A stretch of DNA of 64,000 nucleotides from Chryseobacterium balustinum (GTDB taxonomy: Bacteria > Bacteroidota > Bacteroidia > Flavobacteriales > Weeksellaceae). Positions 45,578 to 54,003 of this stretch are shown here, in pieces. The stretch spans positions 1-64,000 of the forward strand of contig NZ_FUZE01000002.1 of the NCBI RefSeq assembly GCF_900168205.1. The letters run 5' to 3'. A model generated the notes under the pieces. That model was not told the origin of the DNA, made no database searches, and was given only the letters and a program-made list of their open reading frames with translations. Both the position numbers and the translations under genes were made by a program. Every line of letters starts with the position of its first letter. Within the stretch, counting starts at the first letter, position 1.

Positions 45578-46771
45578 CTAAAAACTATATCCGTTCTTTT
45601 TCGCCAATTCTATAATAGATCTTTCAATCGCTTTTCCTAGATCATCACCTTCAGAGCTTCCTCTTTTTGTTGTTTCAACATCAATAAATTCCTGTCTTTT
45701 TTTCGCTAAAACTTCAATTTCTTTTTGAATTTTGTCTCGGTCTGCAGATTTTTGAGCCACAATTTTCTGAATTTCATCTTTGCTTTTCCCTTTTAATTCA
45801 GAAGGTAATTCCTCCTCTTTTATTGATGAAATATAAGCTTTGTCTTTTTCAACTTTATCCACCAAATCCCAATGATCATTTTTGTAAGCATTTTTCTTTG
45901 ATTTGCTTACGGCTCTTTCAACAGCATTAGAAGCGGATTGCATTTCTGCATTTGAATCTTGAGTTGTTTGCTTGTTTTTCATTTCAAAGCCACGTCGTCC
46001 GTAAGAGATATAAGTGTCATTCAGTTTAGAATTGTACTGCGAAATTTTCACATCATAAGGCGTTTCAATATAAATCACTTTTTGGTCGCTGTCGATATTA
46101 AAATACTTTCCGTCTCCTAAGCTCGCTCCGTTTTGCCAATGAGATTGAATGCCTTCTTCACGGCTTCCGCAGAAGATCGTATTCGTGTAAATGTTTTTGG
46201 TTTTAGCTTTAGAAATCACATCTTTATAACTAATTTTCCCCTGATCAAAAGGCTCATTTCCGGCAATGTAAATCAGTTTCATGCTTTTTTCGTTTCCTTC
46301 CCATTTCAAATTGGATGATGCATCACGAATGACCGCTCCACAATATTCATTTCCGCCATTGGTTCTAAGAGCAAAAAGTTTTTCTGAAACCAAATCCAGA
46401 TCCTGTGTAAGCGGAGTTACTTGTCTGATGTAATTTTCATCCTGCAATCCGTCATTTCCATATTCATAAAGAGCAATTTCCACCTGTGGAGCTTGTCCGT
46501 TGTATTTTAAAGTCGTCAACGTATTGACGATATTCCAAAGTCTTGATTTTGCCTGGTCTATTAAACCATCCATACTGTTGGAAGTGTCCAAAAGCAAAGC
46601 GACCTGAATTTTACTATCTTTCGAAACAAGAATTTGTGGTTGATTTGAAATGTTACTTTCTACAATTTCTCTCTCGTTACCTTTGCTGCTGCAACGATTA
46701 TCTGAAATTTTACCTGCACTCAAAAAAGCAAATACACTTGCTGTTACTGTTAAAACTTTTAATGTGTTCAT
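45578..46771 (-). CDS. von Willebrand factor A domain protein, secreted
   Basis: 397 aa. A weak N-terminal signal (TVTASVFAFLSAGK). The VWA domain covers about residues 50-235: IQVALLLDTSNSMDGLIDQA (55-74) contains the MIDAS motif DTSNS, with further ligands near LRTNGGNEYCGAVI. The C-terminal third is a charged coiled-coil region (KDEIQKIVAQKSADRDKIQK). Such proteins bind ligands by a metal ion or act in surface assembly. It lies downstream of the MuiA-like gene but has a 300-bp gap with repeats before it and no LytTR-type site, so it may be transcribed separately. Confidence 0.85.
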   Translation of the reverse strand: MNTLKVLTVTASVFAFLSAGKISDNRCSSKGNEREIVESNISNQPQILVSKDSKIQVALLLDTSNSMDGLIDQAKSRLWNIVNTLTTLKYNGQAPQVEIALYEYGNDGLQDENYIRQVTPLTQDLDLVSEKLFALRTNGGNEYCGAVIRDASSNLKWEGNEKSMKLIYIAGNEPFDQGKISYKDVISKAKTKNIYTNTIFCGSREEGIQSHWQNGASLGDGKYFNIDSDQKVIYIETPYDVKISQYNSKLNDTYISYGRRGFEMKNKQTTQDSNAEMQSASNAVERAVSKSKKNAYKNDHWDLVDKVEKDKAYISSIKEEELPSELKGKSKDEIQKIVAQKSADRDKIQKEIEVLAKKRQEFIDVETTKRGSSEGDDLGKAIERSIIELAKKNGYSF

Positions 46772-47071
46772 ATTGTATGTTTTTAATGATTTTTACTAAA
46801 TCTTTTTTGTTGGTATTCGCAAAGGCCCAAGAATTTTAATATAATTTAAAGGCGCAAGGATTTTATCTTCGATAAAATTTATTAGCAATTTCTAAATGAA
46901 AATCTTCCGTCACACTGAGCGAAGTCGAAGTGATCTTGCGTCTTAAAAACAGCTTGTTTTTCCTAAAACCTTTGCGATTAATAACTTTTTTTAATAGGAC
47001 TTCATTCTTTAGAAAATCGTCCCTTCAGGACTCTCTCAACTGCACTCAGACTCTCAAACCCTCAAACTTAA
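46772..47071. other. Intergenic region with dispersed repeats
   Basis: No ORF. It contains CACTGAGCGAAGTCGAAG (46913-46930), a sequence I recognise as common between genes in Bacteroidota, and a GTCCC-GGAC palindrome at 47019-47031. Nothing else is evident; the VWA promoter must lie in its left part. Confidence 0.5.
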
Positions 47072-48667
47072 TTAACGACTGTAATACTGAATCTGCATTT
47101 CCTTCGGATATTTTACTTCATAAGAGAAATTGATTTTTTCTGAAGCTCCGCTGTTGATTTTTCTGTTCCAAAGAACACTTCCGGTTTTGTCATCATAGCT
47201 TCCGTCTTCGATATTTAAAGTTTTCACTGTGATTTTCTGATTTTCACTTAATGGAATTTGATCTAAAATTTCCAGTTCAATACTTTCTTTTGTGTTGTTT
47301 CTGATAGATATTTCGTAAGATTCTGTTTCCCATTTATTAGAGTTGAAATATTTTTGGGCGGTTTTATCTTCAAGTTTAATACGTTTTACCACGATTCTTT
47401 CATCAACTCCAAGAGAAATTGGGAACTCATCTTTTACATAATTGCTTGTAATATTGGTTTTTCCGATATAGTTATCTTCAAAATAAATATTCGCTTCACC
47501 CGTAATTAGATTTAAATTCTGCCAATTTTTTATGAATGCCATTAAGAAGACCTGATTGTTCAGTTTCGGAACCGTGTGATACTTGAAATTAGCTTCGACA
47601 TTTTTCTTATCTAAAATCACATATTGTTCTTTTTCCTGACTCACGATGGTTTGATTGTAATTCAATTCATACAAAATATTCATCTGATTATCCGAAACCG
47701 TTGCAACAGGAATCTGACTTGGTGCAGCAACTTCAGCTCGCATTTGATAAGAATTTGAAAGTTCAGCTTTTGCCTTTTTCTCATAACCTACTTTTGCATC
47801 TTCATTATTGTAAGCGGCATATTCAGCAACATATAAAGGCGATAAAATCGGTCTGTTTTGGTTGTAAGAAGGTCTGTAAGTGGACACGAAAAGTTTCACA
47901 TTGTTCCAGTCTTGTCCGGTTTTCTGATAAATTTTTCCTTTGTAGACAATTTCTAAAGGTTTTTTTGTAGACTGTGCTCTTAAATCATAAGAAGGAATCC
48001 AACCTGCATTAGAAACGATATAGCTTACGCCGAGATTCAGATTCATTTCATTTTCAGCGAGAATTTCAAGTAAAAGTTCTTTTCTGTTTTGTGTTTTATG
48101 AGTCTGTTCTTCGGCAAATTGCTTGTTGATTTTAGCAATGCTTTCATCAAACGTAGTTTTTTGCTCATTCAGAAGAAAAACCTGATTGTCGATTTCCAGC
48201 ATTCTCTTTCTGTAAAATTCAGTCAGTTTTATCAACTGTTCCTGCGGAGTCGATTTATCATTCGTTGAAACTTTAAGATTATCATTAATGATATTTTGTT
48301 CGCCCGTCAGATTTTTAATCTGAATATTTAGTAAATTGACCTGTCTCTGAAATTTTTTTCTTTCATCATCCAGTTTTTTTTCGCCGTCAGTCAGTTCATC
48401 ATTTTTGAGATAATTACTTTGTGGGGTAATTGATAAAAGCGTTGTGTTTTTTTCAAGATTGATTTTGTACGTGTTTTCATCTAAATCATTCGGAAGGTTA
48501 ATGATTTTCACGGTGTTTCTTCCTTTTTGGAGAGTAACGTTTGTGCTTCCGAAAACTTTCGCTCCCTGCAGAAATACAGTCGCCTGTTTTACGTCGATTT
48601 CTTTTTTAATTTCCTGAGATTTAAAAAACGAAACCATCAAAATGAGTATTAAAATAGAGTGTCGCAT
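47072..48667 (-). CDS. MuiA-type DUF4140/DUF4139 protein
   Basis: 531 aa. Short signal peptide (MRHSILILILMVSFFKSQ). An N-terminal DUF4140 region (VKQATVFLQGAKVFGSTNVT and NTVKIINLPNDLDENTYKIN) is followed by a coiled coil of about 110 residues. The DUF4139 part has GVSYIVSNAGWIPSYDLRAQ (about 211-230), KIYQKTGQDWNNVKLFVST and late SLGVDERIVVKRIK. It belongs to the family annotated as mucoidy inhibitor A or as a periplasmic envelope protein; the function is not settled. A LytTR-type tandem site sits 61 bp upstream of its start, so it is a predicted target of the regulator at 54004. Confidence 0.88.
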   Translation of the reverse strand: MRHSILILILMVSFFKSQEIKKEIDVKQATVFLQGAKVFGSTNVTLQKGRNTVKIINLPNDLDENTYKINLEKNTTLLSITPQSNYLKNDELTDGEKKLDDERKKFQRQVNLLNIQIKNLTGEQNIINDNLKVSTNDKSTPQEQLIKLTEFYRKRMLEIDNQVFLLNEQKTTFDESIAKINKQFAEEQTHKTQNRKELLLEILAENEMNLNLGVSYIVSNAGWIPSYDLRAQSTKKPLEIVYKGKIYQKTGQDWNNVKLFVSTYRPSYNQNRPILSPLYVAEYAAYNNEDAKVGYEKKAKAELSNSYQMRAEVAAPSQIPVATVSDNQMNILYELNYNQTIVSQEKEQYVILDKKNVEANFKYHTVPKLNNQVFLMAFIKNWQNLNLITGEANIYFEDNYIGKTNITSNYVKDEFPISLGVDERIVVKRIKLEDKTAQKYFNSNKWETESYEISIRNNTKESIELEILDQIPLSENQKITVKTLNIEDGSYDDKTGSVLWNRKINSGASEKINFSYEVKYPKEMQIQYYSR

Positions 48668-48690
48668 TGTTTATTGTTTTAAAGTTCTAC

Positions 48691-48700
48691 AGTAAAATTA
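48691..48700 (-). promoter_or_regulatory. -7 region of the MuiA-like gene
   Basis: TAATTTTACT on the minus strand, 28 bp from the tandem operator. The same decamer occurs at 49505-49514 before the SIMPL gene at the same offset. Confidence 0.5.
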
Positions 48701-48727
48701 CTTTGATTAGAAACCGAAAATCTGAAG

Positions 48728-48759
48728 ACTTGGTGAACTGAGGTTTTCACTTGGTGGAA
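48728..48759. promoter_or_regulatory. Predicted LytTR operator, site A (MuiA-like gene)
   Basis: ACTTGGTGAA at 48728 and ACTTGGTGGA at 48749, start-to-start 21 bp, with the left edge 61 bp from the ATG of the MuiA-like gene. LytTR regulators are known to bind pairs of about 9-bp direct repeats two helical turns apart. Confidence 0.7.
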
Positions 48760-48807
48760 GTTTTTAAGCGAAAAAAAGACAGCCATTTCTGACTGCCTCT
48801 TAAAAAA

Positions 48808-49482
48808 CTAAAGAATTTCGTATTTTGTTTTGATGCTGTATTTCAGCTTGATATTTTCGATGTTGTCGAACGAATAATCCATACTTTGGTCGGCTGCTTC
48901 CAACTGTACATTCGCCATTTTGCTTCTGTAAGCAACGGGAAGAATAGAATCGCTCATGTAATCTTCAATTTCTGTAATCTCAATCGCATCTCCGGCCTTT
49001 TTATTGATGCTTCCCAAAAGATAATCTGCTTTCTCTTTCGCAGCTTTTAAGGCATTAATTTTAACCGTTTTTCTGAAATCTGCAATTTTTGTGTTTTTGA
49101 TTTCTGCAATGTTCAGATTGCTTACCCATTTCTGATTAAGGTCTTCAAAAAGCTTACTCACATTGGTTTTCGCATTAACTTTAAACTGAAAACTCTTGGT
49201 AAACTTCGTTGTTTTCGAATATAAATTCTGGTACATCGATTTAAATTTAATGTCTTCATTTTTTACACCGTTGTTTTTCAGTGTTTCAAATAAAAGTTTT
49301 TCGCTGTCTGCCAATTGATTTTTGTTGTCGGCTTTTATACCGATACTAAAGATGATTTCATCCGGTTCTACTTCCATTTCGGCAACTCCTGTTACTTCAA
49401 TTGCATTTTTCTTTACTTCCTGCGCATTCATCAAACTTCCTGCTGCAAAGATTCCTACTAATAAAAGGTGTTTAAATTTCAT
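48808..49482 (-). CDS. SIMPL/DUF541-domain periplasmic protein
   Basis: 224 aa. Signal peptide (MKFKHLLLVGIFAAGSLMNA). The mature protein is one SIMPL domain: NAIEVTGVAEMEVEPDEIIF (about 26-45), then an internal repeat of the beta-alpha unit, and KAAKEKADYLLGSINKKAGD near 150-170. The family is widespread in envelopes; proposed roles include binding to outer-membrane assembly or kinase-signalling proteins. A tandem LytTR-type site lies 60 bp upstream. The gene probably has its own promoter and feeds into the leftward cluster. Confidence 0.88.
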   Translation of the reverse strand: MKFKHLLLVGIFAAGSLMNAQEVKKNAIEVTGVAEMEVEPDEIIFSIGIKADNKNQLADSEKLLFETLKNNGVKNEDIKFKSMYQNLYSKTTKFTKSFQFKVNAKTNVSKLFEDLNQKWVSNLNIAEIKNTKIADFRKTVKINALKAAKEKADYLLGSINKKAGDAIEITEIEDYMSDSILPVAYRSKMANVQLEAADQSMDYSFDNIENIKLKYSIKTKYEIL

Positions 49483-49504
49483 ATTGTTTATTTTAAATTT
49501 CTAA

Positions 49505-49514
49505 AGTAAAATTA
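49505..49514 (-). promoter_or_regulatory. -7 region of the SIMPL gene
   Basis: TAATTTTACT on the minus strand, 28 bp from tandem operator B. Confidence 0.5.
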
Positions 49515-49541
49515 CCACGATTTGAAACTGAAATTTTGGAA

Positions 49542-49573
49542 ACTTGGTGAACCGAGCTTTTCACTTGGTGAAA
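49542..49573. promoter_or_regulatory. Predicted LytTR operator, site B (SIMPL gene)
   Basis: ACTTGGTGAA at 49542 and again at 49563, spaced 21 bp, 60 bp from the SIMPL start. The right half can also be read as a palindrome, TTCAC-TTG-GTGAA. Confidence 0.7.
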
Positions 49574-49593
49574 ATATTTGATAGGATTACCTG

Positions 49594-50730
49594 TTAATCA
49601 ACCAAGATGTGAAATTTGTCCTGCAATGCATTCATTCCTTTATCATTAATAGCTTTAGCATGAATCACTTGATTATTAAAAGAAAAAATAATTGTACTGT
49701 CTTTATTATTTTCCACGAATAAATGTCTGGAAATATGATGTTGATTATCTTCAAGAATCATTTGATGATTAAAAGAAATATCATAATGAAAAGAAGTCAT
49801 CTTTTCTGAAGATTTTTCCATAAAAATCAGGTATTGGTCTTTATGAAAGAATAAATATTGATAAGGACTTTCGGAAGAAGTTACTTGATAAGCTCCCCTT
49901 AAATTGAATGAACTATCTTTATTTTCTGCATCAAAATTATTATTGAAATATGGTATTCCGATTTTTATAAATACAGTTCCTAAAATAAGAATCTTAAAAA
50001 AGGTTTTATAAGGAAGAAATAAAGTTTGGTCAAAAAAAGTTTTTTTTGGTAGACTAATCAATTTAAGAATAAGTTCCCATCCGTTTTTTCTGACCAAAAA
50101 TAGGCTCATTAAAAGTAAAATCAGTGAAAATAATTTTACAGAAATATCAAAACTAATATTGATGATTAATATCTGAGCGAAGCTAATAATTGCCAATAAT
50201 AATCCTAAAAACCGAGTGCGTTTGAATAACAACAAAACTCCTGAAAAAAATTCAATTGAACCCATGATGATATTATAAATTTTAGACGTTCCAATCGTAC
50301 TCCAGAATAAAATATCTTTGTCTAAATTACCGAATCTTGTAAACAGAATATTCGGTTCAGGTTCGGGAAATTGAGCTTTAAAAATTTTATCAATACCATA
50401 TTTTATCAGAATAACAGAAATATAAATTACACAAACATATCCTGTTATTGATAAAAATATTTCCATCCATTTTTTCTTGATAAGGAAACTAAAAATTGTC
50501 GATGTAAGAAGTAAAATGATGATTAAAACCAACATCGAATAACTATCTGAACTGTAATCTATTCTGCTATTCTTGTTATTGAATAAAAATTCTAATATAA
50601 AACCAGTAAAATCTCCAAAAATAAAATCCGTAATTTTTAACTGGAAATCGTTTAAAAAACTCAACGGAAAAAATAGAATGAATTGCAGAAAAAAAACACC
50701 GCAAAAAACAGTAACCTGTCTAAAAAGCAT
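49594..50730 (-). CDS. DoxX-like integral membrane protein
   Basis: I start at the ATG at 50730 (378 aa); the longer frame begins with TTG and overlaps the preceding gene. About eight hydrophobic segments are visible (for example FCGVFFLQFILFFPLSFL, SMLVLIIILLLTSTIFSFLI, LGLLLAIISFAQILIINISF). The middle block SIEFFSGVLLLFKRTRFLG resembles DoxX-type membrane proteins. The last 100 residues are soluble and probably face the periplasm. It lies 25 bp behind the 191-aa gene, in one operon downstream of LytTR-type site C. The function is unknown; I do not recognise a closer family. Confidence 0.7.
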   Translation of the reverse strand: MLFRQVTVFCGVFFLQFILFFPLSFLNDFQLKITDFIFGDFTGFILEFLFNNKNSRIDYSSDSYSMLVLIIILLLTSTIFSFLIKKKWMEIFLSITGYVCVIYISVILIKYGIDKIFKAQFPEPEPNILFTRFGNLDKDILFWSTIGTSKIYNIIMGSIEFFSGVLLLFKRTRFLGLLLAIISFAQILIINISFDISVKLFSLILLLMSLFLVRKNGWELILKLISLPKKTFFDQTLFLPYKTFFKILILGTVFIKIGIPYFNNNFDAENKDSSFNLRGAYQVTSSESPYQYLFFHKDQYLIFMEKSSEKMTSFHYDISFNHQMILEDNQHHISRHLFVENNKDSTIIFSFNNQVIHAKAINDKGMNALQDKFHILVD

Positions 50731-50755
50731 TGATTTAAATTTCACAAAAATGCTG

Positions 50756-51331
50756 TTAACGATTTTTTCTATAAATAAAAACAGACGCAAACACAGCAAT
50801 ACTTAAAACAAGCAAATACATGATTTCTTCTTTTGATTTAAAACTTTTTACTTCAGCCGTTTTTATTACTTTCTTAGAGGTAATCGGCTTATATTCTTTC
50901 GTTTTCTTGTCATATTTCAGAAAAACGGTACTGTCTAAATCATTTTGAAAATTGTAATCTCTTTTTAATTCTTTTTTTACAGCTTCTATATTTTCCTGGG
51001 AAAAAACGGGATGATTGTAAACAGTATCTCTTCCCGGTTTCCACTTTTCAGGATTTGCGTTTCCTCTTATTTTACAGTAGCTAGAAGTAACAATGACGCT
51101 TTTTTTATCATCAATAATAATCACACTATCCAATTTTGAGTTGGTTACATATCTTTCCGGTTTCATTCCAAGATTAGAATAATTTGTATTAAAACGGTCT
51201 TCCACAATACTTTTTTCAAAATATTTCATATCTCCGCTGTGGCTTTTGTAGGATATTAATTTGGTCTGAGAAAAAATCTGGCAACTTGAAAATACCAGTG
51301 CGAAATGAACTAAATAGGATAAATTTTTCAT
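50756..51331 (-). CDS. Unrecognised secreted, C-terminally anchored protein, 191 aa
   Basis: Signal peptide with a Cys (ALVFSSCQIFSQ), so it may be a lipoprotein. The mature domain is polar (SHSGDMKYFEKSIVEDRFNT, YNHPVFSQENIEAVKKELKR). One membrane helix closes the protein (IMYLLVLSIAVFASVFIYRK, about 168-187). No known domain is seen. It is divergent from the histidine kinase operon, and LytTR-type site C lies 61 bp upstream, with a -7 box TAAGTTTG at 51356-51363. Hence it is a predicted regulon member. Confidence 0.75.
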   Translation of the reverse strand: MKNLSYLVHFALVFSSCQIFSQTKLISYKSHSGDMKYFEKSIVEDRFNTNYSNLGMKPERYVTNSKLDSVIIIDDKKSVIVTSSYCKIRGNANPEKWKPGRDTVYNHPVFSQENIEAVKKELKRDYNFQNDLDSTVFLKYDKKTKEYKPITSKKVIKTAEVKSFKSKEEIMYLLVLSIAVFASVFIYRKNR

Positions 51332-51355
51332 GAGAATTAAGTTTAAATTATATCA

Positions 51356-51363
51356 CAAACTTA
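51356..51363 (-). promoter_or_regulatory. -7 promoter box of the 191-aa gene
   Basis: TAAGTTTG on the minus strand, 28 bp from operator C, the same offset as at sites A and B. Confidence 0.6.
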
Positions 51364-51391
51364 ATCGTCTTTTAAAAGCTGTTTGAAGTCA

Positions 51392-51423
51392 ACTTGGTCA
51401 ACGTTGCTTTTCACTTGGTGAAT
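51392..51423. promoter_or_regulatory. Predicted LytTR operator, site C (divergent)
   Basis: ACTTGGTCAA at 51392 and ACTTGGTGAA at 51413, spaced 21 bp. The leftward -7 box starts 28 bp away and the rightward -7 box (51451) starts 29 bp away, so one site sits symmetrically between two promoters. Confidence 0.72.
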
Positions 51424-51424
51424 A

Positions 51425-51458
51425 GTTTTTGGGTAAACTATATATATGTATATCTTTG
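51425..51458 (+). promoter_or_regulatory. Promoter of the histidine kinase operon
   Basis: -33 TTTTTGGG (51425-51432) and -7 TATCTTTG (51451-51458), 18 bp apart and 5 bp before the ATG. A textbook Bacteroidota promoter next to operator C. Confidence 0.75.
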
Positions 51459-51462
51459 TTTT

Positions 51463-53229
51463 ATGAATTTAGTTCGGTTTTTTGTGTTGGTTTTTATGAT
51501 TTCTGTGAATAATCTTTATTCGCAAAGTAAGGAGACGCAGGAAGTTGTAGCAGAAACGTCAAAACTGAAAAAAGCAGTCGAAACAAAAAACGAATCTGCA
51601 GAAGCCGAATCTTATTACAATATCGGCGAAACATTTTTTAATGATAGAAATTTTTCTAAAAGTGAAGAGTATTTTATAAAATCTAAAAATATCTACGAAA
51701 AGCTTAATGACAAGCAAAATCTCGAAAAAGTAATCCGAAAACTGGCGCAGTCTCAGGAAAATCAAAATAAGCTGAAATCTGCGCAAAGCAACTACCAAAA
51801 AGCTTCAAAAATTGGATATTCTAAATCAAAAAGAAGTTTAAATGCTAATGACGCGTCAAGACTTTCTTCTCCGGCGCCAGAAAATAAAGCGGATGCTATT
51901 CTGAGTAATATTCAGATTAGCGAAAAGGAAAACAATAAACAAGATCTTGCCGCAAGCTACAGTCAAATGGCAGATGTAAATATTGAAAATAAAAATATTC
52001 CGAAAGCCGAAGAAAACCTCAATACAGCGTATCAGATTTCAAAAGAACAGGCGCCGCAACAGGCTTTGGCAATCAATCAGAAATTAACCAATTTTTATGT
52101 CGACAATAAAGATTTTGACAAAGCAATAGAAGCCAAAAAATCTGTTTTAAAAGAAAATTTTGTTAAGGAAAATTCTCAGAAAAAAGTAGAGCAGATTCAG
52201 GAACTGGCAGAAATTTACATCAAAAAAAATGATCCGAAAGAAGCGATTGTTTTGTTGAAAAATGCTTATGACATTGCCTTACAGAAAGGTCATACTCTTG
52301 AAGCGCAGAAAAGTGTAAAAAAACTTGACAGTCTTTATAATATTTCAGAAAATACAGATGCTTCTGTGAAATTATATCGCGATTTTCTTGGAAAATTACC
52401 TGATTTGGTCTCCAAAGACAGAAGTTTAGTTGATAATAAAATCCTTGAAGATACCGAACAGAAAATTTCTCAACTTCTGCAAGAAAAGAAATTGAAAGAT
52501 GAGCTAATTCGCAAGAAAAACATTTTCAATTACAGTTTAATTGGAGTGTTGGTTTTACTGACGGGTTTAATAATTTTCATCTTCAGAACTCTGAAAAAAG
52601 TTCAGATTAAAAACAAAAAAATTGCGTTGCAATCGCTTCGTCGTGAGATGAATCCGCACTTTATTTTTAACAGTTTAAATTCTGTCAATCATTTTATTGC
52701 AACCAATAATGAACTGGAAGCCAATCAATATTTAACCAAATTTTCAAAATTAATGCGTGGCGTCATGGAAAATTCCAGTGAAGATTTTATACCGTTTCAG
52801 CAGGAATTAGATTTGCTTCAGAATTATTTAGCTTTAGAAAAAACACGTTTTGCCGATAAATTTGACTACGAAATTGAAGTGGATGAAAGTTTAAATACTC
52901 AAAATCTAAAAGTTCCGGGAATGTTGATACAGCCATTTTTGGAAAATGCAGTTTGGCACGGCTTAAGATACAGAACAGATAAGGGATTTTTAAGTTTAGA
53001 ATTCACAAAAAACAACGGCTTGCTGAAAATTACCATTAAAGATAACGGGATAGGAATAGAAGAAAGCAAAAAGCAAAAAACAGAACACCAAAAAACACGT
53101 GAAGGACGCGGAATGAAAAATACTCTGGAAAGAATCAGACTGCTGAATGATTTGTACAAGAAAAATATTATCTGTACGGTAAAAGATTCTGAAAACGGAG
53201 TTTTTGTTGAGGTTTCAATGATAATTTAA
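51463..53229 (+). CDS. LytS-type sensor histidine kinase with TPR sensor region
   Basis: 588 aa from the ATG at 51463, right after a good promoter; the longer frame starts with TTG inside the promoter. Signal-like N-terminus, then tetratricopeptide repeats over about residues 35-330 (SYYNIGETFFNDRNFSKSEE, AIVLLKNAYDIALQKGHTLE) that should lie in the periplasm. One membrane helix follows (about 360-381). The cytoplasmic part is a HisKA_7TM-less LytS-type kinase (PF06580): LRREMNPHFIFNSLNSVNHF with His 399, IQPFLENAVWHGLRYR (N box) and DNGIGIEE (G1 box). It would phosphorylate the LytTR regulator at 54004. The signal is unknown; envelope stress is plausible given the target genes. Confidence 0.92.
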   Translation: MNLVRFFVLVFMISVNNLYSQSKETQEVVAETSKLKKAVETKNESAEAESYYNIGETFFNDRNFSKSEEYFIKSKNIYEKLNDKQNLEKVIRKLAQSQENQNKLKSAQSNYQKASKIGYSKSKRSLNANDASRLSSPAPENKADAILSNIQISEKENNKQDLAASYSQMADVNIENKNIPKAEENLNTAYQISKEQAPQQALAINQKLTNFYVDNKDFDKAIEAKKSVLKENFVKENSQKKVEQIQELAEIYIKKNDPKEAIVLLKNAYDIALQKGHTLEAQKSVKKLDSLYNISENTDASVKLYRDFLGKLPDLVSKDRSLVDNKILEDTEQKISQLLQEKKLKDELIRKKNIFNYSLIGVLVLLTGLIIFIFRTLKKVQIKNKKIALQSLRREMNPHFIFNSLNSVNHFIATNNELEANQYLTKFSKLMRGVMENSSEDFIPFQQELDLLQNYLALEKTRFADKFDYEIEVDESLNTQNLKVPGMLIQPFLENAVWHGLRYRTDKGFLSLEFTKNNGLLKITIKDNGIGIEESKKQKTEHQKTREGRGMKNTLERIRLLNDLYKKNIICTVKDSENGVFVEVSMII

Positions 53230-53238
53230 TAGAAAAAA

Positions 53239-53964
53239 ATGATGGAATTATATAAAAAAACAGCAGCATTTTTATTGCTATTGATCACGTTTTCTTTGTC
53301 GGCTCAGCAATACGCTGATGCGAGATATGGAGTTGTTTTGAAACAATTACAACTTAATTCTTCTGAGGTTCACAATGAACTCTACACTGAAAAGAAAATG
53401 CCCAACATTCAAGATTCTTATATTATTGTAGTGCCTGTTTTGTTGGGGAAACTTGAAGCTGATGGATTTTCTGTAAAAAATACGATACTAATTACCGATG
53501 TTCAGGGAAAAATCAATAGCAAATATATTGATGATACAGAGTTCGGATCTGATGCTATCATGTTGGATAGTTTTACAATAGATACAGGACTTTATAAGCT
53601 AAATTCCAACATTCGGGCTTTTGGAATTACTGCCAATTATCACGGCAGCAGCAGACCCAATCCATACTCTTCTTCCGATATTTCATTGTATTATCCCGAA
53701 GGCAAAACTTTGCAAAAAGTTCTTGATGGTTATAATTTGAAAACATACAGCGGCGAATGGGATATGAATTGTTCAGGAGAATTTGACAAAGATAATTCGG
53801 TCATTATTGTTGATCAAGTGAAAACGAATGGTTTTAACAATCTTAAAATTAAAACTGAAAGTAATCATATAATAAGTAAAGAGGTCAGTGGAGAATGTAC
53901 CGAAGATAAAACTTCAAAAATTTCGAATAAAACCTTGAAATTTAATAAATCTGTTTACAAATAA
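53239..53964 (+). CDS. Unrecognised secreted protein between kinase and regulator, 241 aa
   Basis: Signal peptide ending LITFSLSAQ. The rest is a beta-rich mature protein (SYIIVVPVLLGKLEADGFSV, SDAIMLDSFTIDTGLYKLNS, ALNSNIRAF-like strands and late GEWDMNCSGEFDKDNSVIIV). No domain is recognised. It lies 9 bp after the kinase and 39 bp before the regulator, so the three are one operon. A periplasmic accessory that helps the TPR sensor detect its signal is an inference from this position. Confidence 0.78.
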   Translation: MMELYKKTAAFLLLLITFSLSAQQYADARYGVVLKQLQLNSSEVHNELYTEKKMPNIQDSYIIVVPVLLGKLEADGFSVKNTILITDVQGKINSKYIDDTEFGSDAIMLDSFTIDTGLYKLNSNIRAFGITANYHGSSRPNPYSSSDISLYYPEGKTLQKVLDGYNLKTYSGEWDMNCSGEFDKDNSVIIVDQVKTNGFNNLKIKTESNHIISKEVSGECTEDKTSKISNKTLKFNKSVYK

Positions 53965-54003
53965 ATCCTGCTTCCTACAATCTGCAACCTAAAACCTAAT
54001 AAG

